Notes under the pieces: model-generated | Seen by the model: the letters and a program-made list of their open reading frames with translations, nothing else | Told to the model about the DNA's origin: nothing | Databases searched by the model: none | Position numbers and translations under genes: made by a program | NCBI GenBank assembly: GCA_031082125.1 | Contig: JAVHLM010000027.1 | Span: 1 to 64,000, forward strand | Direction: 5' to 3' | DNA length: 64,000 nucleotides | From: Candidatus Eremiobacterota bacterium | GTDB lineage: Bacteria > Vulcanimicrobiota > CADAWZ01 > Ess09-12 | Part shown: one piece after another, positions 1-8,033 of the stretch | How the letters are laid out: each line of letters begins with the position of its first letter | How positions within the stretch are numbered: the first letter of the stretch is position 1

Positions 1-47
1 ATTCTTTGCCTGCGGCAGGGAGGATTATCAGCAGAAGCTTTCTTCCG
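1..47 (-). CDS. Start of an unidentified gene, cut by the window edge
   Basis: On the minus strand an ATG at 47 overlaps the stop codon of the chimeric fragment upstream (TGATG) and opens a frame reading MGGRKLLLIILPAAGKE up to the window edge. A basic N-terminus followed by a hydrophobic run would fit a signal peptide. A weak AGGTGG lies about 10 bases before the ATG. Too little is visible to name it, and it may be chance. Confidence 0.2.
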
Positions 48-51
48 CCCA

Positions 52-404
52 TCAGGTACTGTCCACCTGGTGAGCGAGGACGGTCTTCGCGAGAAGCTTT
101 GATGCCGCGCTTCCTTTTGAACAGTAATAGGTTTCTGTGCCGCCTGTTCCGGGATTATCCGAGGCATTCTGGTGGAGCGAGACAAAGACATCAGCTTTGC
201 TCTCATTGGCCGCTTTGACACGGGCGCCGAGCTCTGTGGGACCCGAGACGGCATCCGTCAGGGAGGTATTGGTTTCCCTTGTCATGATGACCCTGGCGCC
301 TTTGCTTTCGAGGTGCTGCTTCAGGTTCAGCTTCTCAAGGAATCTCGTCCGATAGGTGCTCACCGTCCTTACCGGGAGGTGCATGGCATCGGCCACTTCC
401 TTCA
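52..404 (-). pseudogene. Chimera: LuxR-type HTH second half joined to an amidase fragment
   Basis: The first ~28 codons (KEVADAMHLPVRTVSTYRTR, then FLEKLNLK) are the second half of a NarL/FixJ-type LuxR helix-turn-helix. The rest (ESKGARVIMTRETN, then DVFVSLHQNAS) matches the middle of an N-acetylmuramoyl-L-alanine amidase of the Amidase_3 fold, with the Zn-ligand SLHQN motif. The amidase part lacks its N-terminal zinc histidine and stops at 52 well before the usual end. Both parents are therefore incomplete and the product is unlikely to work. The first half of the HTH lies at 1075-1197, beyond the hicBA insertion. Confidence 0.75.
389..404. repeat. Left 16-bp direct repeat of the hicBA insertion
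   Basis: TCGGCCACTTCCTTCA here is identical to 1111-1126. The two copies bracket the hicBA block. Removing one copy plus the block rejoins the two halves of a LuxR HTH in frame. Confidence 0.85.
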
Positions 405-411
405 AGGAGAT

Positions 412-633
412 TCAACTTGCAGCCTGGTAAATGATCGGGCGATAGCGGGGCGGCGGAATGGGCTTGTTATTCTCTCTCGCGGCGGTCAGCCAATTTTCCC
501 TGGCGATGCGCAATTGCGCGAGTGCTTCTTCCGGAGTGGCCCCAAAAGCCGAACAATGAGAGAGATCAGGAATGTCTGCAATGTAGCCCCCATCTTCATC
601 ACTGTAAAAAATATTGATATGATAATCGCTCAT
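412..633 (-). CDS. hicB: HicB-family antitoxin
   Basis: This 73-residue protein is the typical short HicB antitoxin: a beta-strand start (YHINIFYSDEDGGYIADIPD) followed by the HicB helix (ATPEEALAQLRIARENWL). HicB proteins bind and neutralise the partner HicA mRNA interferase and usually repress their own operon. The gene follows hicA by four bases on the same strand, so the pair is one operon in toxin-first order. Its stop codon sits only eight bases from the left 16-bp direct repeat, so the insertion is trimmed tightly to the module. Family assignment is firm; activity is inferred. Confidence 0.9.
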   Translation of the reverse strand: MSDYHINIFYSDEDGGYIADIPDLSHCSAFGATPEEALAQLRIARENWLTAARENNKPIPPPRYRPIIYQAAS

Positions 634-637
634 ATAT

Positions 638-931
638 TCACTCCTTCAAGGTAAGATTATAACGCTCCGCCAGGCTCAGGAACTGTCGGATCTGATAAGG
701 TTTCGCTTCATTATCCACTTCTTGAAGGTTGATCTGCTCCGGGAGATCGGGATGAGAAAACACATGGTGACTTCCCGATACCCTTGACAGGGTGAAGCCA
801 AAACCTTCAATGAGGCTCGAAAAGTCGGAAAAACGGACATTATTGAGAGAGCCCCGGACCAGACGATGTAAAAGGGCGCGCCTGTTTATACAACTACCTC
901 CCTCGCTACCTTCTTTATCTATATCTATCAT
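638..931 (-). CDS. hicA: HicA-family mRNA interferase toxin
   Basis: The C-terminal ~80 residues carry the HicA double-stranded-RNA-binding-like fold with the hallmark SGSHHVFSHP (the first His is the catalytic position) and the conserved AKPYQIRQFL tail. HicA cleaves mRNA and is held in check by HicB, encoded just downstream. The start is uncertain. The ATG at 931 gives 97 residues, longer than the usual ~80, and an in-frame ATG further upstream (970) also exists. The family normally begins about where the sequence reads RALLHRLVRGSLNNVRFSD. There is no frameshift and the motif is complete, so it is probably functional. Confidence 0.88.
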   Translation of the reverse strand: MIDIDKEGSEGGSCINRRALLHRLVRGSLNNVRFSDFSSLIEGFGFTLSRVSGSHHVFSHPDLPEQINLQEVDNEAKPYQIRQFLSLAERYNLTLKE

Positions 932-1074
932 ATCACAGATAATGACAACGGGCAATGAACCCTGGAGCATCTCTTCCCGGCGACAGGCAGAGATCTGCCA
1001 ATATCCCGGCTCTGAGGTCGTGATAGAGGGTGGGTAGGTCTTCCAGGCAGGCGAGGTTATGCCCCTGTCACTAC

Positions 1075-1197
1075 ACCACAAGCTCCTCTTTTATGGCATA
1101 ACAAGTTATCTCGGCCACTTCCTTCACCGTTTTGCCCGACGCGATGAGCTGAAGCACCTGGTGCTCCCTGTCAGAAAGCTTCCTGTAAAGCTTTTGT
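1075..1197 (-). pseudogene. LuxR-type HTH, first half, interrupted by hicBA
   Basis: The minus strand encodes PQKLYRKLSDREHQVLQLIA and then SGKTVKEVAEI, the first two helices of a NarL/FixJ-family response-regulator output domain. The receiver domain is absent, since in-frame stops lie just upstream at about 1210-1215. After the 16-bp repeat the frame runs into unrelated residues and stops near 1075. Together with 341-404 it reconstitutes one complete HTH (SGKTVKEVADAMHLPVRTVS). It is a gene already decayed at its N-terminus and later split. Confidence 0.8.
1111..1126. repeat. Right 16-bp direct repeat of the hicBA insertion
   Basis: Perfect copy of 389-404 (TCGGCCACTTCCTTCA), 722 bp away. 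It may be a target-site duplication, an att-like core, or a recombination homology. Confidence 0.85.
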
Positions 1198-1238
1198 GGG
1201 AGGAATCATCAAGCTCGAAGGCGAGTTACAGGCTTTGA

Positions 1239-2372
1239 TCACGGTGAGGGCTTCTTCTCGAAGAGCTCAATATACCGGCCGTACCCCTCTTTTTCCAGAT
1301 CCTTCCTGGGGATGAACCTCAAAGCGGCGGAGTTCATGCAGTACCGCTGCCCCGTGGGGAGAGGCCCGTCGTCAAAGACGTGGCCCAGGTGGGAATCGGC
1401 CTTCCTGCTGCGCACTTCCGTCCTCTCAAGAAAAGAGCCCCTCTCCACTTTTTCCACGAGAGCGCCGCGGTCCAGGGGCTTCGTGAAGCTCGGCCATCCT
1501 GTCCCCGAGTCATACTTGTCGGTGGAGCTGAAAAGCGGCTCGCCTGAGATGAGGTCCACATATATCCCTTCCTCGTGGTTGTTCCAGTGTTCATTGTGGA
1601 AGGGCTGCTCGGTGCCGTTCTCCCTTGTCACGCGGTACTGCAGGGGAGTGAGCTTCTGCCTGAGGGCTTCATCTCCCGGAACCGGGGACTCCATCTTCTC
1701 TCCGGAAGGAGAAAGACCGGGGATCGGGCAGGACTTTCCTTTCCAGTGCTCCCTGATGAACTGCTCTCTTCCCGACGCTTCGCGGTAGAGCTTGTAGCGG
1801 AGGGGCTGCCTGCTGGTGTACTGCTGGTGGTATTCTTCTGCGGGGTAGAAGGGTGCCGCCTTCAGCAGCTCCGTCGCGACAGGCCTGCTGAAAATCCCTG
1901 ATTTTTCAAGACCTTTCTTTGACTCTTCGGCACGCGTGCGCTGCTCCTCGCTGGCATAGAATATGGCTGTTCGGTACTGCGGCCCCCTGTCGGCGAACTG
2001 CCCCCCTCCGTCAGTGGGATCGATATGGCGCCAGAACTCATTGAGGAGCTCACCGTAGGAGATCCTCGAGGGATCATAGGTGATCTCCACCGCTTCGAAG
2101 TGGCCCGTCCTTCCCGATGAGACCTCCTCATAGGTGGGATTGGCGCCTGTCCCCCCTGTATAGCCGGAGACGACGCGCTCTACGCCGGGAAGGTCCTTGA
2201 ATGCCGCTTCCATGCACCAGAAGCAGCCTCCTGCGAAAATGGCCTTGCTGCTGTTCATGGTCTTCACGTCCTTTGCTTTTGCATGATGCGATGGCGACCT
2301 TGAGAGAATGAGGAAAGCGGCGATGAATGCCAGAAGAAGAGCCGCTGCAGGAAGAATCAGCCTTTTCACCAT
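1239..2372 (-). CDS. msrAB: Secreted or membrane-anchored MsrA-MsrB fusion
   Basis: Bifunctional peptide methionine sulfoxide reductase of 377 residues. An N-terminal hydrophobic segment (about residues 4-24) exports it, so it probably repairs oxidised Met in envelope proteins. The MsrA domain has GCFWC with catalytic Cys50. The MsrB domain has [18 protein letters not shown] and catalytic Cys345 in [11 protein letters not shown]. The two zinc CxxC pairs of many MsrB proteins are missing, as in other MsrAB fusions. The ATG at 2372 is preferred over the in-frame GTG at 2387 because GAAGGTG sits six bases before it. Two pieces of this gene recur elsewhere in the window: 1662-1910 at 37033-37281, and 2190-2238 at 43070-43118. 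Confidence 0.93.
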   Translation of the reverse strand: MVKRLILPAAALLLAFIAAFLILSRSPSHHAKAKDVKTMNSSKAIFAGGCFWCMEAAFKDLPGVERVVSGYTGGTGANPTYEEVSSGRTGHFEAVEITYDPSRISYGELLNEFWRHIDPTDGGGQFADRGPQYRTAIFYASEEQRTRAEESKKGLEKSGIFSRPVATELLKAAPFYPAEEYHQQYTSRQPLRYKLYREASGREQFIREHWKGKSCPIPGLSPSGEKMESPVPGDEALRQKLTPLQYRVTRENGTEQPFHNEHWNNHEEGIYVDLISGEPLFSSTDKYDSGTGWPSFTKPLDRGALVEKVERGSFLERTEVRSRKADSHLGHVFDDGPLPTGQRYCMNSAALRFIPRKDLEKEGYGRYIELFEKKPSP

Positions 2373-2529
2373 GAGAATCACCTTCACTCATTCCCGGTGC
2401 TTACCCTGTTCTGGATGCTTGCGAGGGGAGAGAGATTCAAAGGGACGCCTGGCTTCTGCAGATCAGGCCGGTTCATTGCGGGAGCCACATGATAACCCAG
2501 GCGGGAGCCCCGCCGGGGGAAGCCCTCAT

Positions 2530-2883
2530 TTACCGTGGTGGCACGTATGAAGAGCGTGTTCCCTCCTGCTGCACCCCCACAGAGGACTGCTGCCCTGTTT
2601 TCGAGGCATTATCCCCCTCAGGCCCTTTCGCCTTTTTCTTTTCGTCGGCCATTTCCCGGGCCTCCTCTGATAAGCCGGAGTTATCGATTGCAGGAGCCCA
2701 TGTGGACCTCTGTTCCGGCGGAGCGGCATCACTCTGAGGCTGGTGGGCCGGTTTATTGCTGACTGCCCCCCCCATGGAAGGCTTCTGCGATAGATTCGTT
2801 TCACCGCCGGGCTTGTAAGTCTCCGTATTCTGCGGCCTGCCGTGAGATTTCTGTTCCATTCCCTTGAATGAAGAGATTTCCAT
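2530..2883 (-). CDS. Small hydrophilic low-complexity protein
   Basis: Unrecognised 117-residue protein rich in Gln, Lys, Ser, Pro and Glu, with no signal peptide, membrane segment or known motif. The ATG at 2883 is chosen because AGAGGTG lies six bases upstream. The sequence MEISSFKGMEQKSHGRPQNT continues as a largely disordered chain. The low-complexity, signal-free style recalls the N-terminal part of the protein at 16994-18118. It could be an unstructured secretion substrate, but nothing proves that. Confidence 0.5.
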   Translation of the reverse strand: MEISSFKGMEQKSHGRPQNTETYKPGGETNLSQKPSMGGAVSNKPAHQPQSDAAPPEQRSTWAPAIDNSGLSEEAREMADEKKKAKGPEGDNASKTGQQSSVGVQQEGTRSSYVPPR

Positions 2884-3308
2884 AAATACACCTCTTTCTC
2901 TTGATTTCCGCAAGGCTGCGAAGGTGTCCCGTTTTTACCGGGACAGGACTCCCCGGTGAATGCCTCTTTCCCCCATAATCTGACGTTTCCCGCGGCATGC
3001 GGGTCCCCTGCCGGGCCTTCAACCATGATGACCTTCATCCAATGATCTAATTATCACTATTATATCCCAAGACCGCTGTCCATTTCAAGACACCCGCATT
3101 CACTCATCCCGTAGATGGGTGCACTTCCAAAAAGATACAGATGCACAATAAGGACTTTCCCCTCAGTGAGGAGGGGCATTATCCATTATTGCATGAAAAC
3201 GGGAGTGCTCCCACCGGCTCCATACCTGTATCCTGGCGCAGGGCTCGGTGCCCCGCGGCACAGAAGGACACGGGGCTCCATGCTATACTCAGCATGGAGG
3301 TGCTCACC

Positions 3309-3917
3309 ATGGCGGCTGTCGATCCCCTCTCCGGTTTTCACGGCGTAAGGCTCTCACCCGATGCGGTGATCGCGAAGTATCAGTGTCTTGACCTTCCCAT
3401 GAGCCTGCTCTTCGGGAAAACAAGAAAGACGATGCCCTTGAAGCCTTCGGACGTCCTCTCCCTGGCGGAGGCCTACAGGGAAAAGAAGGAGTACCTCCTT
3501 GCCGAGGAGCTGCTCCGGGGTCTGGTGGACGGCAGGGAGCGAAGCAGCGCCCTCTTCTCTCTCGGCCTCTGCTGTCACGGCAGGGAGCGCCATGGTGAAG
3601 CGGCCCGCTGGTATGGCGAATACCTTGCGCAGTCACCCGGCGACAGTTTCCTGAAAGCGCTCGCCCAGGGGAACCTCGCCGATGCGTGCTGCGCCCTGGG
3701 CCTTTATGAGGAGGCCGAGCCGCTGTTCAGGGAGTCCCTCGCCGCATTGAAGGCAATGTTCAGCCAGGCCTACCCGAGCTGCCCTTATTACCACATGCTC
3801 AGAAACTATGCCGGGCTGCTTGAAAAAACGGGCCGGAAAGAGGAGGCGGCGCAGGTGCAGAGCGAAGCCGACGCCGAGGAGGAGCTCTTCTGGAATATCT
3901 GGGTCCGCTGCACTTAG
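3309..3917 (+). CDS. TPR-repeat protein (intact copy)
   Basis: A 202-residue cytoplasmic protein with about three tetratricopeptide-like helical pairs (LSLAEAYREKKEYLLAEELL, ALFSLGLCCHGRERHGEAAR, NLADACCALGLYEEAEPLFR). TPRs mediate protein-protein contacts; no catalytic domain is visible. The ATG at 3309 has GGAGGT seven bases upstream, with a TATACT -10-like box at 3284-3289. An upstream ATG at 3294 lies between that box and the SD and is less likely. A near-identical but truncated copy lies at 26967-27438, including the upstream region. The next gene downstream starts about 90 bases later and may be co-transcribed. Confidence 0.75.
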   Translation: MAAVDPLSGFHGVRLSPDAVIAKYQCLDLPMSLLFGKTRKTMPLKPSDVLSLAEAYREKKEYLLAEELLRGLVDGRERSSALFSLGLCCHGRERHGEAARWYGEYLAQSPGDSFLKALAQGNLADACCALGLYEEAEPLFRESLAALKAMFSQAYPSCPYYHMLRNYAGLLEKTGRKEEAAQVQSEADAEEELFWNIWVRCT

Positions 3918-4007
3918 CAACGGCACTATCCCGCACCCGGCATTGAGACTTACAGAGGAAGAAAACCACGAGGGAAGAAAAAGAAAAGGCGGGAGGTGCA
4001 GTGAAGA

Positions 4008-5492
4008 ATGGAGATCGGCGATACCCCCTCCTTTGACAAGGTCACGAAAAGTGAGCAGTGCCTTTACCTGTCGCTTCTTAATCTTGGCCCGGATGCCGCG
4101 TGGACCCTGGACCTGCTGGAGGAAGCGATGGCCCTGAGCCCCGATCCCGACAGGGAGCTTGAGACTCTCTTCAATGAGGGCTGGCGCCATGAGCTTGTCG
4201 CCGGAACGGCGATGCTCCTCTGCGGCGCCACATCAGCCTCCCTCGAGTCCCTCTGGACCGCTTTTGACAGGGGAAGCTGGGTCTCGCCCCAGCTTTCAGT
4301 GATCGCTTCCGTGAGGGATCCCGGTTTCATAGACAAGGCGAGGCGCCGTCTGCTGACGCGGTGTCCCATTGAAAGGGGCGACAGGCATTCAATGGCACCG
4401 CTGGAAGCCTATGTGGTCCATGGGCCAGAAGGTGACAGGGAGCGATCACCCAAGAATTTCGGTGCCCTCTTTGAGCGTCTCTGGCAGCTTCCGGAAGAGC
4501 GTGAGTGGCTTCTGTCACGCTTTACCTGCGCCGACGTGCTCCGGGAGCTTTTCAAGAACAGAGATGGCGAGACCTATGCAAGGGAATGGGCACAGACAAT
4601 GTCCACGCTGAGACCCCTAGTGAGCCCTCCCCGGGAAGAGGATATTCAGGAGCTTATGACACCGTGGATTACTCCCGAGGCCATAAGGGAGAGCAGAATA
4701 CCTGAAGAGGTCTTCAGGTGCCTCCTGGAATACTATGACGCTCACCGGGTGGCTCTCAAGTGGCTTCTGAAAGGGAGGGAGAAGATAAAGCTCGAGCTGC
4801 AGCGCGATCTGAGCCTCCGCATCGGGAAGGAGCTCATCCCTGAGCCTTATGGCCTGAAGCTTTTTTCCCATCTCGCCGATTACCCGCCCAGGAGAGCGGC
4901 GAAGTTCAGGCAGGAAGGCCCCTCGCTCGCCATAGAGAGGCACGAGAGGATCACCCTGACAGGAGACCGCCTCCCTGGAGTCGATGCCGACCTTATCGCC
5001 TACGGCGCCAAGGATACAGGCGAAATGGGAGGCGGCGCCGCAAACGCCATCCTGGTGGCTGCCGGGGAAGAGGTACTGGATGCCCTGCGTGAAGGCCTGG
5101 CAAAAAGCGGCCGGGAGGTGGGCACCGCCGTCGTGACTGATTCTTTCAAGATCGCCGATAACTGCGGCCCCCAGTGGATCTCACACATAGTTTCAATCAA
5201 AAAGCACACTCCCCGGGGAGCCTGGTGCCCCGAGCCCGAGCGCCTGGCCGGCGGCGTGAGGAAGACAATGGAAGAGGCTGAGCGGCTCAATCTTTTCCGC
5301 GTGGCATTCGCCTCCCTCGGGACAGGGGAGGGGAGAGTGCCGCCGAAGACGGCCGCCCGGCTGATGATCGATACCGTGAGGCAGTATTTCTCTGAACACC
5401 CCGAAAACCTCTTGCAGGTGATGTTCTGCCTGCCCACAACGCGGGATTATGAAGCCTTCGAAAAACACCTGCACCAGGCCCGCCGGCACTGA
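4008..5492 (+). CDS. Macro-domain protein with a helical N-terminal region
   Basis: 494 residues. The last ~170 form a macro domain, the ADP-ribose / O-acetyl-ADP-ribose binding fold. It shows VDADLIAYGAKDTGEMGGGA (glycine-rich ligand loop near residue 335), the strand HIVSIKKH, and FRVAFASLGTGEGRVPPKTA, the usual second phosphate loop. The first ~300 residues are mostly helical with no recognised family. The ATG at 4008 follows GGGAGG by nine bases. Macro domains remove or sense ADP-ribosyl marks; no ADP-ribosyltransferase is visible nearby, so the substrate is unknown. It probably shares a transcript with the TPR gene upstream. Confidence 0.8.
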   Translation: MEIGDTPSFDKVTKSEQCLYLSLLNLGPDAAWTLDLLEEAMALSPDPDRELETLFNEGWRHELVAGTAMLLCGATSASLESLWTAFDRGSWVSPQLSVIASVRDPGFIDKARRRLLTRCPIERGDRHSMAPLEAYVVHGPEGDRERSPKNFGALFERLWQLPEEREWLLSRFTCADVLRELFKNRDGETYAREWAQTMSTLRPLVSPPREEDIQELMTPWITPEAIRESRIPEEVFRCLLEYYDAHRVALKWLLKGREKIKLELQRDLSLRIGKELIPEPYGLKLFSHLADYPPRRAAKFRQEGPSLAIERHERITLTGDRLPGVDADLIAYGAKDTGEMGGGAANAILVAAGEEVLDALREGLAKSGREVGTAVVTDSFKIADNCGPQWISHIVSIKKHTPRGAWCPEPERLAGGVRKTMEEAERLNLFRVAFASLGTGEGRVPPKTAARLMIDTVRQYFSEHPENLLQVMFCLPTTRDYEAFEKHLHQARRH

Positions 5493-5766
5493 TTCCAGGC
5501 ATTTATCACAAAAGTTGAATTCTTTCTGTTTACTGGCCTATGGTCCTGAGAAAATCTGCCAATCGCACAATTGGAATTCCCTCAAAGTCCTTTTTGAGCT
5601 GATTCAAACGCTTCGGCTGCTCTACCCGAAGGTCGCAAGAAGGCAGAGATATAGATATGCGCCCTGTGGAGCACCGAAGCAGGGGAGATAACGATCCCCC
5701 TGAATCCCCGGGGAATCTGCAGCATCATAATTCAGGTATGGGAAAAGATTTGACTAGAAAGGGGAT
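5493..5766. other. Non-coding or decayed stretch
   Basis: No convincing gene. On the minus strand about 5520-5680 reads as a short stop-terminated peptide ending KKDFEGIPIVRLADFLRTIG, which resembles the C-terminal strand and helix of PIN-domain toxins. It lacks the rest of a PIN domain and is at best a remnant. Confidence 0.3.
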
Positions 5767-5772
5767 ATGACC

Positions 5773-6174
5773 ATGACACTCAAGGATTACCTGAGCACCA
5801 AGAGAGGAATCGGTGTGCTTGCTACTGTGGATAAGGATGGAAAACCCGACCTTGCCTACTATGCCCAGCCATTCTATATGGGCGACGAGACAATCGCCTT
5901 CATCATGGCCGACCGTCTCACGCATAAAAATACGGGGGAGAACCCCCATGCCGCTTACCTTTTCTACGAAAGAGACGCTCATTTCAAGGGCCGGAGGTTC
6001 TTCCTCACGAAGCTCAAGGAAGAAACTGATAAAGACAAGATGTATGAGCTCATGAAAGAGAGAGACAGCAAGATGGCCGAGGAGTATAAAGAGGCCGCGA
6101 AATTCCTTGTCTATTTCCACGTGGACAAGGTCCTGGACATATTCGGCGACTGCAAGGACCAGGAGTGCTTCTAG
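5773..6174 (+). CDS. Pyridoxamine 5'-phosphate oxidase-like FMN-binding protein
   Basis: A 133-residue split-barrel flavin-binding family protein. The pattern KRGIGVLATVDKDGKPDLAY, then ETIAFIMADRLTHKN and NPHAAYLFYE, is typical of short PNPOx-like proteins that bind FMN or F420-like cofactors as dimers. The ATG at 5773 is eight bases after AAAGGGG, whereas the ATG at 5767 is only two bases away. The C-terminus ends in Cys-Phe after an acidic helix. The substrate cannot be told from sequence. The gene stands alone between decayed spacers. Confidence 0.8.
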   Translation: MTLKDYLSTKRGIGVLATVDKDGKPDLAYYAQPFYMGDETIAFIMADRLTHKNTGENPHAAYLFYERDAHFKGRRFFLTKLKEETDKDKMYELMKERDSKMAEEYKEAAKFLVYFHVDKVLDIFGDCKDQECF

Positions 6175-6316
6175 GAGGGCATCCTTCCGCCACTCCCTTC
6201 TTCTTCCGGTCATTATCAGAGAATTGAAGAAGGCGCTTGACGAAGCGGCATGTCAAATACTGCGCCGGATCTTCCACGCAATAGTCGACAGGTGGCCCGA
6301 AAGAAAGGGGACCTCT

Positions 6317-6417
6317 TCATAAAGGGGCTCACGAAGCTTTTGTTTCATCACTTCATATGGATGAGGTTGAAAGAACTGAGCATCCTCTTCTTCGTTACCG
6401 GCTTGGGGGTGTGGTGC
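6317..6417 (+). repeat. 101-bp duplicated segment, copy 1
   Basis: About 90% identical to 28105-28205 in the same orientation. In one frame both copies read HKGAHEAFVS...MDEVERTEHPLLRY, so this is probably a coding remnant. This copy ends just before the convergent metallopeptidase stop codon at 6422. Confidence 0.8.
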
Positions 6418-6421
6418 TTCT

Positions 6422-8005
6422 TTACGGGGCGGCAGCGGCTGGATAAATAATGATTTTATTGTTCTCCTTTGCCCACTTCAATGAGCTGGCGAGGATGCTG
6501 AAGCCGTCATAGCTCAATTCGATCTTTCCCTTCAGAACAAAGGAAGAATTCCCGTTGCCGCAGGGTTTCCCCTCATTGACTATTCTTACCTGCGCGGGAA
6601 AATCCGGGGGGAGGACAATCGTGCATCGTCTTTTCTCCGGCTCATAAAGCGTGGGGATATCCCTTATCCGCATCCGGAAGGTTCCGCCTTTTTCGAGAAG
6701 CTGGATGCCTGATTTTATAAGGAAAATTCCCTCCCTCAGCCTCACCAGGTCTGTTGAAATAAACATCTCGCTCAATCCTGAAGGTGCTGCTGAAAGGTCC
6801 ACGACGACTCTCGCGCCGGGTTTTTTCAGGAATTCCTCATAGGTGCCTTCCCGCTCTTTCCACACCCGTGAGCAGAAGGTCTCTTGTTTTTCAAGGATAT
6901 CCTGAAAATCGTATCTCTGCTTTATGGAGGCTGTGTCATAGGTCGCGGCGCCGTAATCGAGCTTCTTTCCCACAGATTTTGCCAGGAGCTCATCAAGCCA
7001 GACTCCATCTTTCCATATCTCCTCCTTCCACTGGAGCGCAAGCCTGTCCAGGGCCAATCCCTCGGCCAGCCCGAGCTGATAGGAGGGGAGAGAGAGGTTC
7101 CCCCTGTCCCCTTCAGAGACAAAACGAAGGGACTGGAGAAGATAATTTCTCACTTCGGGACACCGGTATCCATGAAATTCCCTCGATTCCCTGATGGCGG
7201 GTCTATACCCGTTGCCGGTCTTCTCCGTAATTCGATATCCGACATACGTGGCCAATCCCTCCGTATACTCAGCTTTATTTTCCATCTCCATGTCCCCGGG
7301 AGTGAGTCTGGATCGCCTCTCCGACCGTATCAGAAGGAACTCTTCGATGCGCTTCCTGAAGCGGGAGGGTGTGGAAAGCGCTTCATAGAGCAGCTTCCCC
7401 TCAAGATCCTTCATAGCATTGTTCCAGGGGGAGAACTCAGGATAATTGTTGCACACGGGATAAAACATCTTCCGGATGTTCCTGGTCATCTGCCAGCCGT
7501 GAAATGCTTCGTGGATGAAGATGGGAATCATGAAATCAATCGTCACTTCTGTCTTTAGCTTCTGTATCTCCCGGAGCTTCTGATAAAATATCGGATAAAG
7601 CTGATACGCAGGAACGGCCAGGATTTGTGTGCCTTCCAGGGGCATACTCATTGCGGCTAAGCCCGGAATGAGCGGTCTGTCGGTGAGGTAGAGCGGCTCT
7701 GTCCATCCAGGGAGGGTGAGAGGCGCAAACTCCTTCGGAGGCGAGGGATGACCGATCAGGAGCTCGGAGCTTCTGCCATGCAGCAGGATGGGAACGTGAG
7801 AAAAGTCGAAGCCCGGCCATATCTCCGGCGTCATACTTCCCAGGTTCCTGGCCTCCCTGACGATTTCCAGGTCCATTGGTGAGAAATCACTGAGTATCCC
7901 CCTGCCGGGGACCTGCTCAGCTCCGAATGCCTGGCAGGCGGATATGGTCAGGGCTGTCGCAACCACAATGGCCAGAAGCACCCATAGCCTGATGGCTTCT
8001 CTCAT
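6422..8005 (-). CDS. HExxH-motif lipoprotein, putative metallopeptidase
   Basis: 527 residues with a lipoprotein-type signal peptide (ISAC, Cys24). IFIHEAFHGWQM contains HExxH (His165, Glu166, His169). About 90 residues later, EGLATYVGYRI supplies a plausible third zinc ligand, as in gluzincin-like peptidases. No named family was recognised. The C-terminal ~150 residues look like beta strands. The C-terminus ends AAAAP at the edge of a duplicated segment and may have been rewritten. The gene follows the NapH-like gene by 28 bases on the same strand, and a partial R1 repeat ends about 40 bases upstream of its start. Confidence 0.65.
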   Translation of the reverse strand: MREAIRLWVLLAIVVATALTISACQAFGAEQVPGRGILSDFSPMDLEIVREARNLGSMTPEIWPGFDFSHVPILLHGRSSELLIGHPSPPKEFAPLTLPGWTEPLYLTDRPLIPGLAAMSMPLEGTQILAVPAYQLYPIFYQKLREIQKLKTEVTIDFMIPIFIHEAFHGWQMTRNIRKMFYPVCNNYPEFSPWNNAMKDLEGKLLYEALSTPSRFRKRIEEFLLIRSERRSRLTPGDMEMENKAEYTEGLATYVGYRITEKTGNGYRPAIRESREFHGYRCPEVRNYLLQSLRFVSEGDRGNLSLPSYQLGLAEGLALDRLALQWKEEIWKDGVWLDELLAKSVGKKLDYGAATYDTASIKQRYDFQDILEKQETFCSRVWKEREGTYEEFLKKPGARVVVDLSAAPSGLSEMFISTDLVRLREGIFLIKSGIQLLEKGGTFRMRIRDIPTLYEPEKRRCTIVLPPDFPAQVRIVNEGKPCGNGNSSFVLKGKIELSYDGFSILASSLKWAKENNKIIIYPAAAAP

Positions 8006-8033
8006 AGCACCTCACCAGCTCTCTCTTCTTAAA

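Noticed and set aside
2308-2737. Plus-strand frames opposite msrAB and the small hypothetical
   Set aside because: They lack SD sites and mirror the codon pattern of the minus-strand genes.
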